Assembly: GCA_009760855.2 (NCBI GenBank)
Contig: WPIO01000102.1
Span: forward strand, 1,426,001-1,490,000
Length of the DNA: 64,000 nucleotides
Direction of reading: 5' to 3'
Origin: Cristatella mucedo
Lineage: Eukaryota > Bryozoa > Phylactolaemata > Cristatellidae
In this document: positions 8,989 to 18,993 of the stretch, piece after piece
How positions within the stretch are numbered: the first letter of the stretch is position 1
How the letters are laid out: each line of letters begins with the position of its first letter
Made by a program: the position numbers and the translations under genes
Notes under the pieces: model-generated
Databases searched by the model: none
The model's input: only the letters and a program-made list of their open reading frames with translations
What the model was told of the DNA's origin: nothing

Positions 8989-9507
8989 ATGAAAATACTA
9001 GCAATAATAGCTCATCCAAATGTTCGTGCTGGAAAAGTTAATTCTGCTTTTTTGGATACTCTTTTATCAATACCAGAAGTTACTGTGCATCAGCTATATG
9101 AGGCCTATCCAGATTGGAAGATTGATGTAAAAAAAGAGCAGGAATTGCTTTTGTCTCACGATAGAATTTTGCTGCAATTTCCAATTTATTGGTTTAGCAT
9201 GCCTCCTATGTTAAAAAAATGGTATGATGATGTTTTGCAATATGGTTGGGCTTATGCCGGCAATTACGCTTTGGAAAATAAGGAAATTATGGTTGTTTGT
9301 TCAACTGGCGGAACGGAAGCTAGCTATAAGGAAAAAGGGGTTGAAAATTTTGAAAATCAGATTCTATTGCCATCAATGGCTACCCATCAGTATTGTAAAA
9401 TGAAAATCATTCCTTCTTTTGTGCAATATGACGCACACAATTTTGAAGCAAACAAAGAAGTCGCTTGTGCATCTTTGAGGGATTCTATAACAAAAATATA
9501 TTCATAA
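8989..9507 (+). CDS. Flavodoxin-fold NAD(P)H-quinone oxidoreductase (KefF/MdaB-like)
   Basis: The 172-residue product has the family's FMN-binding fold. It starts MKILAIIAHPNV, then has a central LQFPIYWFSMPPMLKKWYDDVLQYGWAYA segment in which the WY pair and following helix are typical of KefF, MdaB and YwrO proteins, and later VVCSTGG. These enzymes use NAD(P)H to reduce quinones and protect against electrophiles. KefF also regulates the KefC potassium efflux system, but no kefC is visible here. The length matches the family. It lies between tig and tatD on the same strand with short spacing. Confidence 0.85.
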   Translation: MKILAIIAHPNVRAGKVNSAFLDTLLSIPEVTVHQLYEAYPDWKIDVKKEQELLLSHDRILLQFPIYWFSMPPMLKKWYDDVLQYGWAYAGNYALENKEIMVVCSTGGTEASYKEKGVENFENQILLPSMATHQYCKMKIIPSFVQYDAHNFEANKEVACASLRDSITKIYS

Positions 9508-9518
9508 TAATTGATTAT

Positions 9519-10307
9519 ATGGCAATGATTGTAGATAGTCACTGTCATTTGGAATATTATGAAAAACCTGAACTTGATTTAGTGCTTAAAAGATGTTGGC
9601 TTGCTGGTGTTTCTTGTTTGCATAATATCTGTGTTGATGTTCGCAATTTCGATGTCATTCTGAAAAATTCACATCGGGAGAATATTTTTTGCTCACTTGG
9701 AACTCATCCATGCCATGTCTTGGCCTCTGACGACGTGCCATCTGTAAATTTTATGGAAGATATTTTACTGAACAATAGAGAGAAAATTATCTCAGTTGGT
9801 GAAACTGGATTGGATTATGTAGATGTTGATGACAATAAGAAGAAATTACAGTCAAAATCTTTCTTAAATCACATGCAATTTGCATCGCAAAATAACTTGC
9901 CTATTATTGTGCATACTAGAGATGCGGAAATTGACACATACGATCAGATTAAGAATTTTGCCACCGATAATAAAATAGATGGAGTAATTCATTGTTTTAC
10001 CGGCTCTAAAGAGTTTATGTTTAAGATGTTGGATTTGGGTTTTTATATCTCTCTTTCTGGTATTGTTACTTTTAAAAATGCAGAACAGCTGAGAGATGCA
10101 ATTACAAATATCCCACTAGATAAGCTTTTAATTGAAACGGACAGCCCATATTTGGCTCCGATACCCATGAGGGGCAAGAAGAACGAGCCATCTTATGTTG
10201 TTCATGTTGCTAATTTCTTGGATGGTTTTTTTAATCTATCTGCTGGCTCTATCGCGAAAATTTCGTCAGATAATTTTTTTAATCTATTTAAGAAGGCAAA
10301 AATATAG
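9519..10307 (+). CDS. tatD: TatD-family metal-dependent DNase/deacylase
   Basis: From the ATG at 9519 the product (262 residues) starts MAMIVDSHCHLEY, the metal-binding HxH of TatD hydrolases. GETGLDY, a VHTRDAE segment, HCFTGS, and a terminal ETDSPYLAP motif follow in order. These mark the TIM-barrel amidohydrolase-like fold. TatD proteins act as 3'-5' DNases in DNA repair and as D-aminoacyl-tRNA deacylases. A longer reading from 9465 would overlap the previous gene heavily and is unlikely. All metal ligands that I can place appear intact. It is the last gene of the tig group. Confidence 0.95.
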   Translation: MAMIVDSHCHLEYYEKPELDLVLKRCWLAGVSCLHNICVDVRNFDVILKNSHRENIFCSLGTHPCHVLASDDVPSVNFMEDILLNNREKIISVGETGLDYVDVDDNKKKLQSKSFLNHMQFASQNNLPIIVHTRDAEIDTYDQIKNFATDNKIDGVIHCFTGSKEFMFKMLDLGFYISLSGIVTFKNAEQLRDAITNIPLDKLLIETDSPYLAPIPMRGKKNEPSYVVHVANFLDGFFNLSAGSIAKISSDNFFNLFKKAKI

Positions 10308-10759
10308 TGTCAATTATGGCAATTGTTGCTTTGTGTTGATTTTTTTGGCTTGATAGAGTATAATATTCTACATTAAATTTTTTTATGTCACTTATCTGAA
10401 AAGCCGAATGTTTTCTTAGGTGGTGATATTTGTGTTTATAATCTACAAAATAGGTAATTTATATTACTAATTTCTGCCTTTTATGTGGGATGTGCGGTTG
10501 TAATTTTGATATTTTTGTCTAAAAGCAGAAGAGTTGCTGCGGTATTATTATCTTTGCAATCTTTTTTTTAAGTCCAAGATAGGGAATCAATTGTGCGATG
10601 ATTTTTATTTCTTGTTATGGATTTTTCTATATAATTAAGTCAGGTATTATATAGAAGAAATATTTATATAATCTATATTTATTATATTTTTTTTACGCCA
10701 ATTTTAGCACTATTTCTAGAGTGAGGCAGAGGTTCTAGCCCCCTACCTCTTTTTGTTAG
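10308..10759. other. Intergenic region, no gene seen
   Basis: About 450 bases of AT-rich sequence with no usable frame on either strand. It contains a short AT inverted repeat near 10638-10663 and a weak terminator-like hairpin near its end. Confidence 0.6.
10728..10755 (+). terminator. Weak terminator-like hairpin with T run
   Basis: AGAGGT (10728-10733) and ACCTCT (10745-10750) form a six-base stem, followed directly by T residues on the + strand. It lies between the tatD unit and the convergent DUF378 gene, so it could end rightward transcripts, although it is 420 bases after tatD. Confidence 0.35.
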
Positions 10760-11014
10760 CTATTTTTTTGCTTCTGTTTTGTCTTTAGAGCAAGAAGAAG
10801 TGGAAGATTTGGTCAGCCAAATCAATTTGTATGCCGCCGCGACACCAACTGTGCAATAAACTATTCTAGCCAAGATTGTTTTTTCGCCAAAAATTAAGGC
10901 AACCAAATCTAGGTCTAAGGCACCAACCGTACCCCAGTTTAAACCACCAACAATACATAGAATGCTTGCAAGATAGCATATGGTTTTAGTTGTTTTATTT
11001 GATTCACTTCCCAT
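10760..11014 (-). CDS. DUF378 family small membrane protein
   Basis: From the second methionine (start at 11014) the product is about 84 residues. It has two membrane helices flanking the DUF378 signature IVGGLNWGTVGALDLDLVALIFG and then ARIVYCTVGVAAAYKL. This family is widespread and uncharacterised. The sequence ends in a lysine- and serine-rich tail. The upstream methionine at 11047 would add 11 poorly conserved residues, so I chose 11014. Confidence 0.8.
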   Translation of the reverse strand: MGSESNKTTKTICYLASILCIVGGLNWGTVGALDLDLVALIFGEKTILARIVYCTVGVAAAYKLIWLTKSSTSSCSKDKTEAKK

Positions 11015-11478
11015 GATAAACTTCAGATTAATTAAAAATAAAAGCACCGCTCAAATTGAGCAAATACTCATCATAGCTAATATAATTGTCTGTTAATGCA
11101 ATTGTCAAGATATTTTTTGACTTGATATTTTCTCTCGCTAAGCTTGAGTTTTTTTGCTATCTATCCTTTTTTTGGTTTTAAAATATTTAGCAAAAACGCC
11201 GCCGTGTTGATTTTAAGCGATTTGTTTAGTAAAATCTGAAAGTAAATCAATACTTGTTAATGATTGGCTGCAAAAAAGACAAGATAAATGGCAAATATAT
11301 TGTTAGATGATTTAAAAATAAATCTAAATTGATTCTGTTTGCGATGGTTTGTTGTTAATACATATAGATTAATTGCAAAATACTTTGTCCCATGGCGATA
11401 AAAATAGATCAATCTTGACACTTGTTTTTGTGCGTTATTAAATTATATATTTATTTATGATGGTTATTTTTATTGCTT
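11015..11478. promoter_or_regulatory. Intergenic region containing a candidate clpB promoter
   Basis: No gene is visible in these ~460 bases. A TTGACA hexamer at 11415-11420, about 59 bases before the clpB ATG, is preceded by C and followed by a second CTTG at 11421. TTATAT-type sequence follows about 17 bases after the second CTTG. Alphaproteobacterial heat-shock promoters have CTTG-type -35 elements, so heat-shock sigma control of clpB is plausible but not shown. Confidence 0.35.
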
Positions 11479-14067
11479 ATGTCTTTTAATTTTGATAAAT
11501 TTACAGAAAAGGCTCAAGCTGCAGTTCAGCAGGCTCAGATGATTGCTACCTCAATGGGGCATCAAAATATTAGTCCAGAACATCTACTAGAAGCTATGAT
11601 GACCGATAGGGAATCGCTGGCTTTGGACTTGATCGCTCTTTCTGGCGGAAATACAATGTTGATGAAAAAACAGCTACAGGATTTATTTGCCAAACATACA
11701 GTTATAAGTGGTTCGGGAAGCGGTAGTGTTTATATTGGCAGAGAATTGAGTGTTGTTTTGGCTAAAGCTCAGGCCTTGGCAACAAGTGGGGGTGACGATT
11801 TTATTGCCCAAGAAATTTTGTTTTGGGCCATGATTGAATGTGAAGACTTGCCTATTGCTGCGGCCATGAAGGCAGCCGGCATGAGTAAAAAAACCGTTTC
11901 CGCGGCAGTTAAGGAAATTAGAAAAGGTGGAAATGTTTCATCTGCAAACGCAGAAAGTGGCTACAATGCACTAAAGAGATATGCGAAAGATTTAAGTGAG
12001 CTTGCCAGTGCCGGCAAAATAGATCCAGTTATCGGACGAGATGACGAGATTAGGCGAACAATTCAAGTTCTTTCCAGAAGAATAAAAAACAATCCAGTTT
12101 TGGTGGGAGAGCCAGGAGTTGGTAAGACCGCAATAGTGGAGGGATTGGCATTAAGAATTCATATTGGCGATGTTCCTGAAAGCTTAAAAAGCAAGAAAAT
12201 TATGTGTCTTGATATGGGCTCTTTGATTGCTGGGGCAAAATATCGTGGTGAGTTTGAGGAGCGTCTAAAGTCAGTAATTAATGAAGTTACCGCTTCTGAC
12301 GGAGAGGTTATTTTGTTTATTGATGAAACCCATGTTTTAATGGGAGCTGGTGCTTCTGGTGGTGCTATGGATGCCTCTAATTTGTTAAAACCGGCACTAG
12401 CCAGGGGGGAGTTGCACTGTATTGGAGCAACAACTTTAGATGAATATAGAAAATATATCGAGAAAGATCCGGCCTTTGCTAGACGCTTTCAGATGGTTTT
12501 TGTTGCAGAGCCTACCCCAGAGGATACAGTTTCTATTTTGCGTGGCATTAAATCTAAATATGAAGCACATCATGGTGTAAGAATTGCCGATTCTGCCGTT
12601 ATAGCTGCGGTTAATTTTTCTAGCAGATATATTACGGATAAGTTCCTACCAGATAAAGCTATAGATTTAATTGATGAGGCTGCAAGCAGACTTACTATTC
12701 AAATAGATAGTAAGCCAGAAGAATTGGATGAATTAGGCAGGCGTGATATTCAGTTGAAGATGGAAAGAGAGGCTTTAAAAAGAGAAAAAGATGATGATTC
12801 TAAACAGAGATTGCAGATTTTGGATAAAGAAATTGCAGAGCTTGAGGAGCGACTTTCTGAGCTGACATCTAAGTGGCAAGTGGAGAAAATGAAATTGGAT
12901 AAAATTAAGCAAATAAAGCAAGAAATTAGCGATCTGACTTTTGAGCTTGAAAGAGCGCAAAGAAATGGCGACTTACATAAGGCTGGTGAGATTTCTTATG
13001 GCAAATTGCCTCCGCTCAAGCAAGAGTTGGTTGAATTGGAAACCAATATTGGAAACAGTTCCATAATTAGAGATACAGTAAATGCTGATGACATTGCTTA
13101 TGTTGTTTCTCGTGTTACGGGAATTCCTGTTGATCGTATGCTTTCTGGAGAAAAAGAAAAACTACTCCATATGGAAGAAAAATTACGCACCAAAGTTATA
13201 GGTCAAGATCATGCCGTTTCGGCCATTGCCAATGCAATAAAAAGATCTCGTGCTGGGCTAAATGCCTCCAATAGGCCGCTTGGATCCTTCTTGTTTTTGG
13301 GCCCAACTGGAGTTGGAAAAACAGAATTAACTAAGGTTTTGACGGAATTTTTATTCGATGATCAAAAGGCGATGGTTAGAATAGATATGTCAGAATATAT
13401 GGAAAAGCATTCCGCCGCTAAATTAATTGGTGCGCCGCCGGGATATGTTGGATATGATGATGGTGGAATTTTGACGGAGGCCGTTCGTAGGCGTCCATAT
13501 CAGGTTGTTTTGTTTGATGAGGTAGAAAAAGCACATCATGAGGTTTTTAATCTTTTATTGCAGGTTTTGGATGATGGCAGATTAACCGATAGTCAGGGCA
13601 GGGTTGTGGATTTTAGTAACACAATTATTATCATGACTTCCAATTTGGGCTCAGAACACATGGAAGAATGGACAAGTGAAGAAAAAAGTAAAAAAATAAA
13701 AGATAAAGTAATGGCAGATGTCATGCAATTTTTTCGCCCTGAATTTATAAACAGGATAGACGAAATTATATTTTTTAATCGCCTTGGAATGGATTCTATG
13801 CCAAAAATTGTAGATTTACAGCTGCGTGATTTAAATGCAAAATTAGCCAATCTTTCCATTACAATAGAAATAGATCAGGCAGTAAAAGAATATCTTGCAG
13901 CGGAAGGTTATGATTCTGCTTTTGGAGCCAGACCTTTGCGCAGGCTTATTCAAAGATCGATGGAAAATAAATTGGCAACCTACATAATAGCGGAAAGCGT
14001 TCCTTCTGGCACTGCTCTGGTAGTTAGAATGAAAGATGGCCTGCCAACTATTTTGCGCAAAAATTAG
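11479..14067 (+). CDS. clpB: ATP-dependent disaggregase ClpB
   Basis: The start is the ATG giving [13 protein letters not shown]. The 862-residue product has a Clp-N repeat domain (about residues 1-145) and the first AAA+ module with Walker A GEPGVGKT near residue 210. A long coiled-coil M domain is visible as charged heptads (about residues 400-525). The second AAA+ module has GPTGVGKT near residue 608, a FDEVEKAH Walker B and a GARPLRR sensor-2 motif. ClpB, with DnaK, dissolves protein aggregates. Its length and motifs identify ClpB rather than ClpA or ClpC. It seems intact. It is single-gene, followed after ~45 bases by a broken copy of the skp 5' end. Confidence 0.98.
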   Translation: MSFNFDKFTEKAQAAVQQAQMIATSMGHQNISPEHLLEAMMTDRESLALDLIALSGGNTMLMKKQLQDLFAKHTVISGSGSGSVYIGRELSVVLAKAQALATSGGDDFIAQEILFWAMIECEDLPIAAAMKAAGMSKKTVSAAVKEIRKGGNVSSANAESGYNALKRYAKDLSELASAGKIDPVIGRDDEIRRTIQVLSRRIKNNPVLVGEPGVGKTAIVEGLALRIHIGDVPESLKSKKIMCLDMGSLIAGAKYRGEFEERLKSVINEVTASDGEVILFIDETHVLMGAGASGGAMDASNLLKPALARGELHCIGATTLDEYRKYIEKDPAFARRFQMVFVAEPTPEDTVSILRGIKSKYEAHHGVRIADSAVIAAVNFSSRYITDKFLPDKAIDLIDEAASRLTIQIDSKPEELDELGRRDIQLKMEREALKREKDDDSKQRLQILDKEIAELEERLSELTSKWQVEKMKLDKIKQIKQEISDLTFELERAQRNGDLHKAGEISYGKLPPLKQELVELETNIGNSSIIRDTVNADDIAYVVSRVTGIPVDRMLSGEKEKLLHMEEKLRTKVIGQDHAVSAIANAIKRSRAGLNASNRPLGSFLFLGPTGVGKTELTKVLTEFLFDDQKAMVRIDMSEYMEKHSAAKLIGAPPGYVGYDDGGILTEAVRRRPYQVVLFDEVEKAHHEVFNLLLQVLDDGRLTDSQGRVVDFSNTIIIMTSNLGSEHMEEWTSEEKSKKIKDKVMADVMQFFRPEFINRIDEIIFFNRLGMDSMPKIVDLQLRDLNAKLANLSITIEIDQAVKEYLAAEGYDSAFGARPLRRLIQRSMENKLATYIIAESVPSGTALVVRMKDGLPTILRKN

Positions 14068-14109
14068 CAATAAATTATTGGCCTATGTTGTGGTGCAAGG
14101 CACGATTTC

Positions 14110-14322
14110 CATATTTTATATGGATAATATTTGAAAAAAATATTAAGAGCCTCGCAGTTATGGCTGCTTGTGGAGCTGTTTTAATTGGTTCCGGTGTTGA
14201 TGTGTTTGCTAAGTCTAAAGTTATAAAAGAATCTGCCGAAGTTGTGGCAGAAAATAAAGATCAATCAGTCAATGTCAATGAGGTTAAAAAACTATCGTTA
14301 GGCTTGAAAGTGTAAAATGTGG
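14110..14322 (+). pseudogene. Broken duplicate of the 5' end of skp/ompH
   Basis: This stretch is nearly identical to the start of the skp-like gene at 18246-18460, including upstream TATTTTATATGG. The copy is not translatable from its own start. The run of two G and eight A after the fourth codon has become one G and seven A, creating a TGA and a frameshift. The reading frame then resumes as KSLAVMAACGAVLIGSG but departs from the parent after about residue 58 and ends at a TAA near 14315. Nothing of the rest of skp follows. It is in direct orientation with the intact gene 4.1 kb downstream, so the pair brackets the deaminase-like gene and the ileS fragment. Confidence 0.85.
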
Positions 14323-14381
14323 ACTCAAGATCTTGGCGGTGTTTTAATTTTTGTAGCCATGTACTTAGCCTGCGATGTTTG

Positions 14382-16553
14382 CTATCGTGATTCACACATT
14401 ATATCAGGTCTGATATTTTTTAGCTGGCTGATTAGCTCTTGCTTATCTTTAAAAACTTTTTCTGGATGATGTGGGCTTTTTTCCGTAGATGCGCCGCTTG
14501 GTCCCTTCATTAGTAAAAAATCAACCTCCTGACGCTCTGCTTCTACTATAAAATCTCTAGTAAAAGATCTACCACCAATAAAAATCATCACACCATTATT
14601 GCTTTTGATAAATTTTACAGTTCCGCTGGGCAAATAAACTATTGGCGTATTTATCTCTTTTACCATGCACAGGCCTTTTGGCATTAAGTAGGAAGAATCC
14701 TCGCCATTTCCAACAATCATAGAGATATATCTAAATTTTACATTATAAGTAAAATTATGGATAGCGATGGCTTTGCCCAACTCTATTGCCGCGCCGCTAT
14801 CTTTGTTTCTACCAGTTACAAAATAAACTCTTTCCGCATCCAAAGTTAACAAAAGTGCCATAAAGCATTCAATAATATTATTTTGACTGATTTTATCTAT
14901 CTCAATCCAACTAGATCCGGTTGCGCCAGATATCATGATTGGAACCATGTTTTTTATGATGTTTGTATAATCATTATCACAAATATCATCCAAATTTATT
15001 GACTTGGTATTTGGGTGGTTGTTGTGGTTGCGGATTTTTTCTTGGTATTTAATGTGCATTAATCCAGTTTGGTTGATTTGATAAAAATGCTCAATGTGAA
15101 GTCCGTATATTTGTGCGGCCACTGCTGTTTGATGTGCCGATGTTTGATATATTCCCGCTCCATCGCTACCAAGAACGCAAGGGATGCCAGCCTCCATAAA
15201 TCTAAAAATAGGTATCAAGCTAAGCTGATCTATGTTATTGCTGGCAATGTTTGAGTCTATATTGAATTCCATTGTGAGTAGGTTTTTGCTAGATAGAAGT
15301 TTGGCAATATTGATAGTTTCTTCGTTTATTCCATAAATTGCATGACCAATTCTTAGGCGGACTTTATTTTCTAGGGCAAAAAACAATGCGTCATTAACGT
15401 TGGTTGGATTCTTGCAGTTCTCTCCGGCATGAATTCTAAAAATAAAATCTGGCCTATTTGTATGCACCCATTTTGCTAAATCAGCAAGATGTATCTCTAG
15501 ATGTGAAGTTTTGTTGATTTCATAACCTAAAACATCAACTCCTGCAATTAAATAATGACCAGCAAGTTGTTTGATTTTTTCTATTCTAGCGGTCAGATCA
15601 GATTCATTTAAATTTCTTGGCAAGCCTGCCAAAAATCTTAACTTTACGGGATTGTTTTTTTCTATTTTAGCAAGATGATTGCTGGCAACTTCAAGCCAAT
15701 TTTCATCCAATATTGCATTAGTAGAAAGTTCTGCATAGTTAATGTTCTGACTACGATAATCTTCCACAATTGCTTGTAAAATATCCGGCAAAAGGGAGAG
15801 ATTTTTTGTAAAAGGTTCTCGCAGATAATAGCACAACTCTATGTCTTCAAAAGTTGATTGCCTGTCCGCTCTAAGGTGCATATATTCGCTTATTTTTATC
15901 AAATCTTCTTGTTTCAATTCTTTTATAGGTATTGCCATTTCCGTGTCTTGTGCTTGTTGAAGGTGTGCTAGGGGCAAAAAAATTCTTTTAGGGATGGATT
16001 GTAGTTTGGTATGGTCGTAATTAATGCCAAGCATTTCAAGTGCAATTGCTGGATATAGTATGTTGTGAGCTAGTCCGATTTTAATTAGCTCTATGGAATT
16101 TAATTGTCCAGAAAGGTGGGTGTGTAGATCTGTGTTAATTGCGGCTGTTGTTGGTAGGTGGTTTGGCACGTAGTTGCAGTTGCAAGAAAGCCCTAAAAGT
16201 CTCGTCTCTAATATGCATAATTTTCTGTCTTGCGAGTGGATCCGTGTAATTTCCCCGGCACTTATTAGGCCAGAAAAAAATCTAATGTTACCCAATATTA
16301 ACATAAATTCCAACCCATCTTCAACCGATAAAATCTGATTTGGACTTGAAATTTTGAATATTTGATCATTCATTAAAAGATAGAGAAGGCCAACGATATT
16401 ATTGTTAAATATCTGTGATAGTGTGGATTGTAGTGTAATTGTTAGTTGTGATTTTGATGCTTCATAGCTTATATTTATACCGGCATTTCCATTAATATCT
16501 ATTTGCAGATATATATTTGGACTTGATTTTTCTTGATGCAATTTGGTTGACAT
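14382..16553 (-). CDS. Adenosine-deaminase-like protein with extra N- and C-terminal domains (possible SLOG-type nucleotide-binding C-terminus)
   Basis: The 723-residue product has the metal-dependent adenosine/AMP deaminase core at about residues 140-500. The core shows the HxH pair in DLHTHLSG (142-149), HAGE (375-378) with its catalytic glutamate, the metal histidine in RIGHA (401-405), and SDGAG (463-467). These are all the residues expected for catalysis. Ordinary adenosine deaminases are about 330-360 residues. This one carries ~140 unrecognised residues before the core and ~220 after it. The C-terminal part has a Rossmann-like pattern: PIMISGATGSSW (about 538-549), then VYFVTGRNKDSGAAIELGKAI (about 576-595), a GNGEDSS loop, then MIFIGGRSFTRDF and LLMKGPSGASTEKS. 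This resembles SLOG/LOG-like nucleotide-binding domains, but the match is an inference. It stands alone on the minus strand, bracketed by duplicated skp sequence. A substrate cannot be named; defence-type deaminases are one alternative. Confidence 0.75.
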   Translation of the reverse strand: MSTKLHQEKSSPNIYLQIDINGNAGINISYEASKSQLTITLQSTLSQIFNNNIVGLLYLLMNDQIFKISSPNQILSVEDGLEFMLILGNIRFFSGLISAGEITRIHSQDRKLCILETRLLGLSCNCNYVPNHLPTTAAINTDLHTHLSGQLNSIELIKIGLAHNILYPAIALEMLGINYDHTKLQSIPKRIFLPLAHLQQAQDTEMAIPIKELKQEDLIKISEYMHLRADRQSTFEDIELCYYLREPFTKNLSLLPDILQAIVEDYRSQNINYAELSTNAILDENWLEVASNHLAKIEKNNPVKLRFLAGLPRNLNESDLTARIEKIKQLAGHYLIAGVDVLGYEINKTSHLEIHLADLAKWVHTNRPDFIFRIHAGENCKNPTNVNDALFFALENKVRLRIGHAIYGINEETINIAKLLSSKNLLTMEFNIDSNIASNNIDQLSLIPIFRFMEAGIPCVLGSDGAGIYQTSAHQTAVAAQIYGLHIEHFYQINQTGLMHIKYQEKIRNHNNHPNTKSINLDDICDNDYTNIIKNMVPIMISGATGSSWIEIDKISQNNIIECFMALLLTLDAERVYFVTGRNKDSGAAIELGKAIAIHNFTYNVKFRYISMIVGNGEDSSYLMPKGLCMVKEINTPIVYLPSGTVKFIKSNNGVMIFIGGRSFTRDFIVEAERQEVDFLLMKGPSGASTEKSPHHPEKVFKDKQELISQLKNIRPDIMCESR

Positions 16554-17198
16554 ATTTTATTTATATTTTTTTCCATATTGCACATTTCCTTTTTAGTGGG
16601 TAAACATCAATGTCAATGATTTTTTTACTATTAATTTTTATTTCTATTTTGTACTTATTTTTCATGATATTTTTACAAAAAATGATTCATCTTTCTTTGT
16701 AAATTTTGGTCGCAAGGTGGCTTTATATGTGTTAATTTTTTATGCTTTCATGTTTTTTTGGCTATTAGGTGATCATGGTTGATTGTAAGTTGTAATGACG
16801 GTAAGCAACACATTTAAAAATAAATATCTACTGAAGAATTTTACCAGATTGAAAACAGTATTTTTACTGATGACTTGAAATTTTCAAGAAGGCCAAGTAT
16901 TGCATTATCAGAATATATATATTGAATAACGTTAAGGCAAAATAAATGCTTCATTCTGGATTGTAAATGATAGTTAGCTTTATTGACATATTTCTAAATA
17001 ATATATGAGCTTCGGTTTGGATTTTTCAAATTAATGGATTGGTGCGTCTAAGCCATTAATCATTCTAGTGCAATCAATTAAAATTTATAACTATATTGCA
17101 AATAAATCCAATCATTGAAATGTTATTGTTTTTTGACTTTTATTTATTCCGCTAGTCGTAAGAGGCCAATATTATTATAAAATAAATCCTTCGGACCA
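16554..17198. other. Intergenic region, no gene seen
   Basis: About 640 AT-rich bases with frequent stops. I checked the strand downstream of the ileS fragment end (below 17199) for continuation of the synthetase in other frames over about 100 bases and saw none. Confidence 0.5.
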
Positions 17199-18074
17199 CT
17201 ACTGGGAAAGTTCCTTCTTAAATTTATCAACCAAGGCTTTTGCTAAAATATAAACATCGTCACCTTTTTTCACAACAGCATAATCTATCGATGGGTTTAT
17301 TGCCAGAGCCAAATTGGATGGCAGGGTCCAAGGGGTTGTTGTCCAAGCTAGCATGAATGCATTTTTGATGTTTGGATATTTTTTTATGACAAAGTCTGGC
17401 ACCACTTTTAGCTTAAATTTAATAGTTGTGGACTTGCTTTCCTTGTTGCGGTAGGAGTTATCCATTCTTGTTTCAAAATTGGAAAGAGGGGTTTGGCACT
17501 TCCAAGAATAGGGCACAACTCTCAAATCTTCATAAAGTAGACCCTTATTATGTAATTGTTTAAAAGCCCAAATAACAGATTCCATATAGTCCAAATCCAT
17601 AGTTTTATAACTACCATCAAACTCTACCCACCTAGCTTGCTTGCCAATGTAATCTTTCCATTCCTGCGTGTAGCGCAAGACGGAAGTTTTACAAGTTTGA
17701 TTAAAATTTTCAATGCCATGTTCTTTTATTGCCAATCTCCCAGTAATTCCTAGATTTTTTTCCGTATCCATTTCGGCCGGAAGTCCATGGCAATCCCATC
17801 CAAATTTTCGCTCAACTCTTTTACCTAGCATCGTGTGATATCTTGCAAAAACATCTTTCACAAATCCAGTCAAAAGGTGTCCATAGTGGGGCAGTCCATT
17901 TGCAAAAGGAGGGCCGTCGTAAAAAACATATTCATTATCAGTATTTTCTATTTGACTTGGACGCGAATCTACGGAATATTGAAAGATTTTATTTTCCCTC
18001 CAATAGTGCATAACTTCGGCTTCTATTTTGGAAAAAATCGTTACATTGCTTGCGGCGACACTATCTTTATTCAT
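17199..18074 (-). pseudogene. ileS: Isoleucyl-tRNA synthetase, N-terminal fragment (291 codons)
   Basis: The product starts as a normal class I IleRS: YDGPPFANGLPHYGHLLTG with the HIGH-type motif HYGH at residues 63-66, then WDCHGLPAE near residue 94, and TTTPWTLPSN near residue 245, which leads into the editing domain. It stops at residue 291 with KKELSQ. A complete enzyme of this type is over 1000 residues and needs the KMSKS loop and anticodon-binding domain, which are absent here. The C-terminal quarter is found at 49445-50245; the middle ~500 residues are not in this window. Alone, this piece should not charge tRNA. It is divergent from skp with a ~180-base gap. Whether an intact ileS exists elsewhere cannot be seen. 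Confidence 0.85.
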
Positions 18075-18254
18075 GGCTGTAGTTGTTTTAACAAAATGAA
18101 AATAATTTCCTTCGATTTATTCTATTTTACAAAATGCAAGAGTTATTATTGTGTGGACTTATTTTGATTGCAGATGGTTGTTGCATTTTAGAAATTCATT
18201 TCTATGGAGTGGCTTGTTGTATATCGTTTTTAATTTTATTAATCATTATTTTAT

Positions 18255-18947
18255 ATGGATAATATTTGGAAAAAAAATATTAAGAGCCTCGCAGTTATGG
18301 CTGCTTGTGGAGCTGTTTTAATTGGTTCCGGTGTTGATGTATTTGCTAAGTCTAAAGTTATAAAAGAATCTGCCGAAGTTGTGGCAGAAAATAAAGATCA
18401 GTCAGTCAATGCCAATGAGGTTAATGCTGCTATCGTTAGACTTGCAACCGTAAACATGGTTGATATTGAAAGTAAATCGAAAGTTGTGATAGATCTTCTT
18501 AATAAGTTAAAAACTTTAAATAACACAAACAACGAAGAAATGCAGCAAAAAGCAAATGATTTGCAAAAACAAGTGCAAGATTTGGAGGCAAAAAGAGGAG
18601 TTCTTTCGGCTATGGCATTGGAGGAAAAACGCAAAAGTTTATCGGCCAGCTTTGATGCTTTTCAAAAAGAAAGTCAGGTTCGTCAAAATAAACTACAAGA
18701 TACTCGCGCTAGTGCTTTGGGCGAAATAGATATGGAAGTTAGAAAAATTATCGCAAACCTCGCAAAAGATAAAAATCTTAATTTGGTGATTGCAAATCAA
18801 ATCTCTTTATTTGTAAATCCTTCCGATTTTACAGACATCACTCCTGAAGTTATTGAGGCTTTGAACGTTTCCATGCCAACAATAGATATCGCAAAACATT
18901 CTGGCATCACAAGAAAGGTCGCCCCAGCAAAATCCGTTAAAAAATAA
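18255..18947 (+). CDS. skp: Skp/OmpH-family periplasmic chaperone
   Basis: The 230-residue product has an N-terminal signal peptide (about residues 10-32, VMAACGAVLIGSGVDVFA), an NAAIVRLATVNMVDIESKS start typical of the OmpH domain, and a long helical region rich in charged and glutamine residues (about residues 70-170) that forms the tentacles. A KNLNLVIANQISLFVNPSDFTDITPEV ending is characteristic of Skp/OmpH. Skp holds unfolded outer-membrane proteins in the periplasm. It is longer at the N-terminus than E. coli Skp (161 residues). No bamA or lpxD neighbour is present, unlike the common arrangement. A hairpin follows the stop codon. Its 5' end is duplicated at 14110-14322. Confidence 0.85.
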   Translation: MDNIWKKNIKSLAVMAACGAVLIGSGVDVFAKSKVIKESAEVVAENKDQSVNANEVNAAIVRLATVNMVDIESKSKVVIDLLNKLKTLNNTNNEEMQQKANDLQKQVQDLEAKRGVLSAMALEEKRKSLSASFDAFQKESQVRQNKLQDTRASALGEIDMEVRKIIANLAKDKNLNLVIANQISLFVNPSDFTDITPEVIEALNVSMPTIDIAKHSGITRKVAPAKSVKK

Positions 18948-18961
18948 TCTAGATATTCTTT

Positions 18962-18993
18962 GGAAGAATTGATGCTATATGATCAGTTCTTCC
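18962..18993 (+). terminator. Hairpin downstream of skp
   Basis: A 12-base stem (GGAAGAATTGAT at 18962-18973 and ATCAGTTCTTCC at 18982-18993, one G-T mismatch) with an eight-base loop begins 14 bases after the skp stop. There is no immediate T run, so it may be a transcript-stabilising hairpin or an imperfect terminator. Confidence 0.5.

Noticed and set aside
14382-16553. Naming the deaminase fusion as the RADAR deaminase component
   Set aside because: No partner ATPase is present nearby and the C-terminal domain is not clearly that of the RADAR protein, so a specific system name is not justified.
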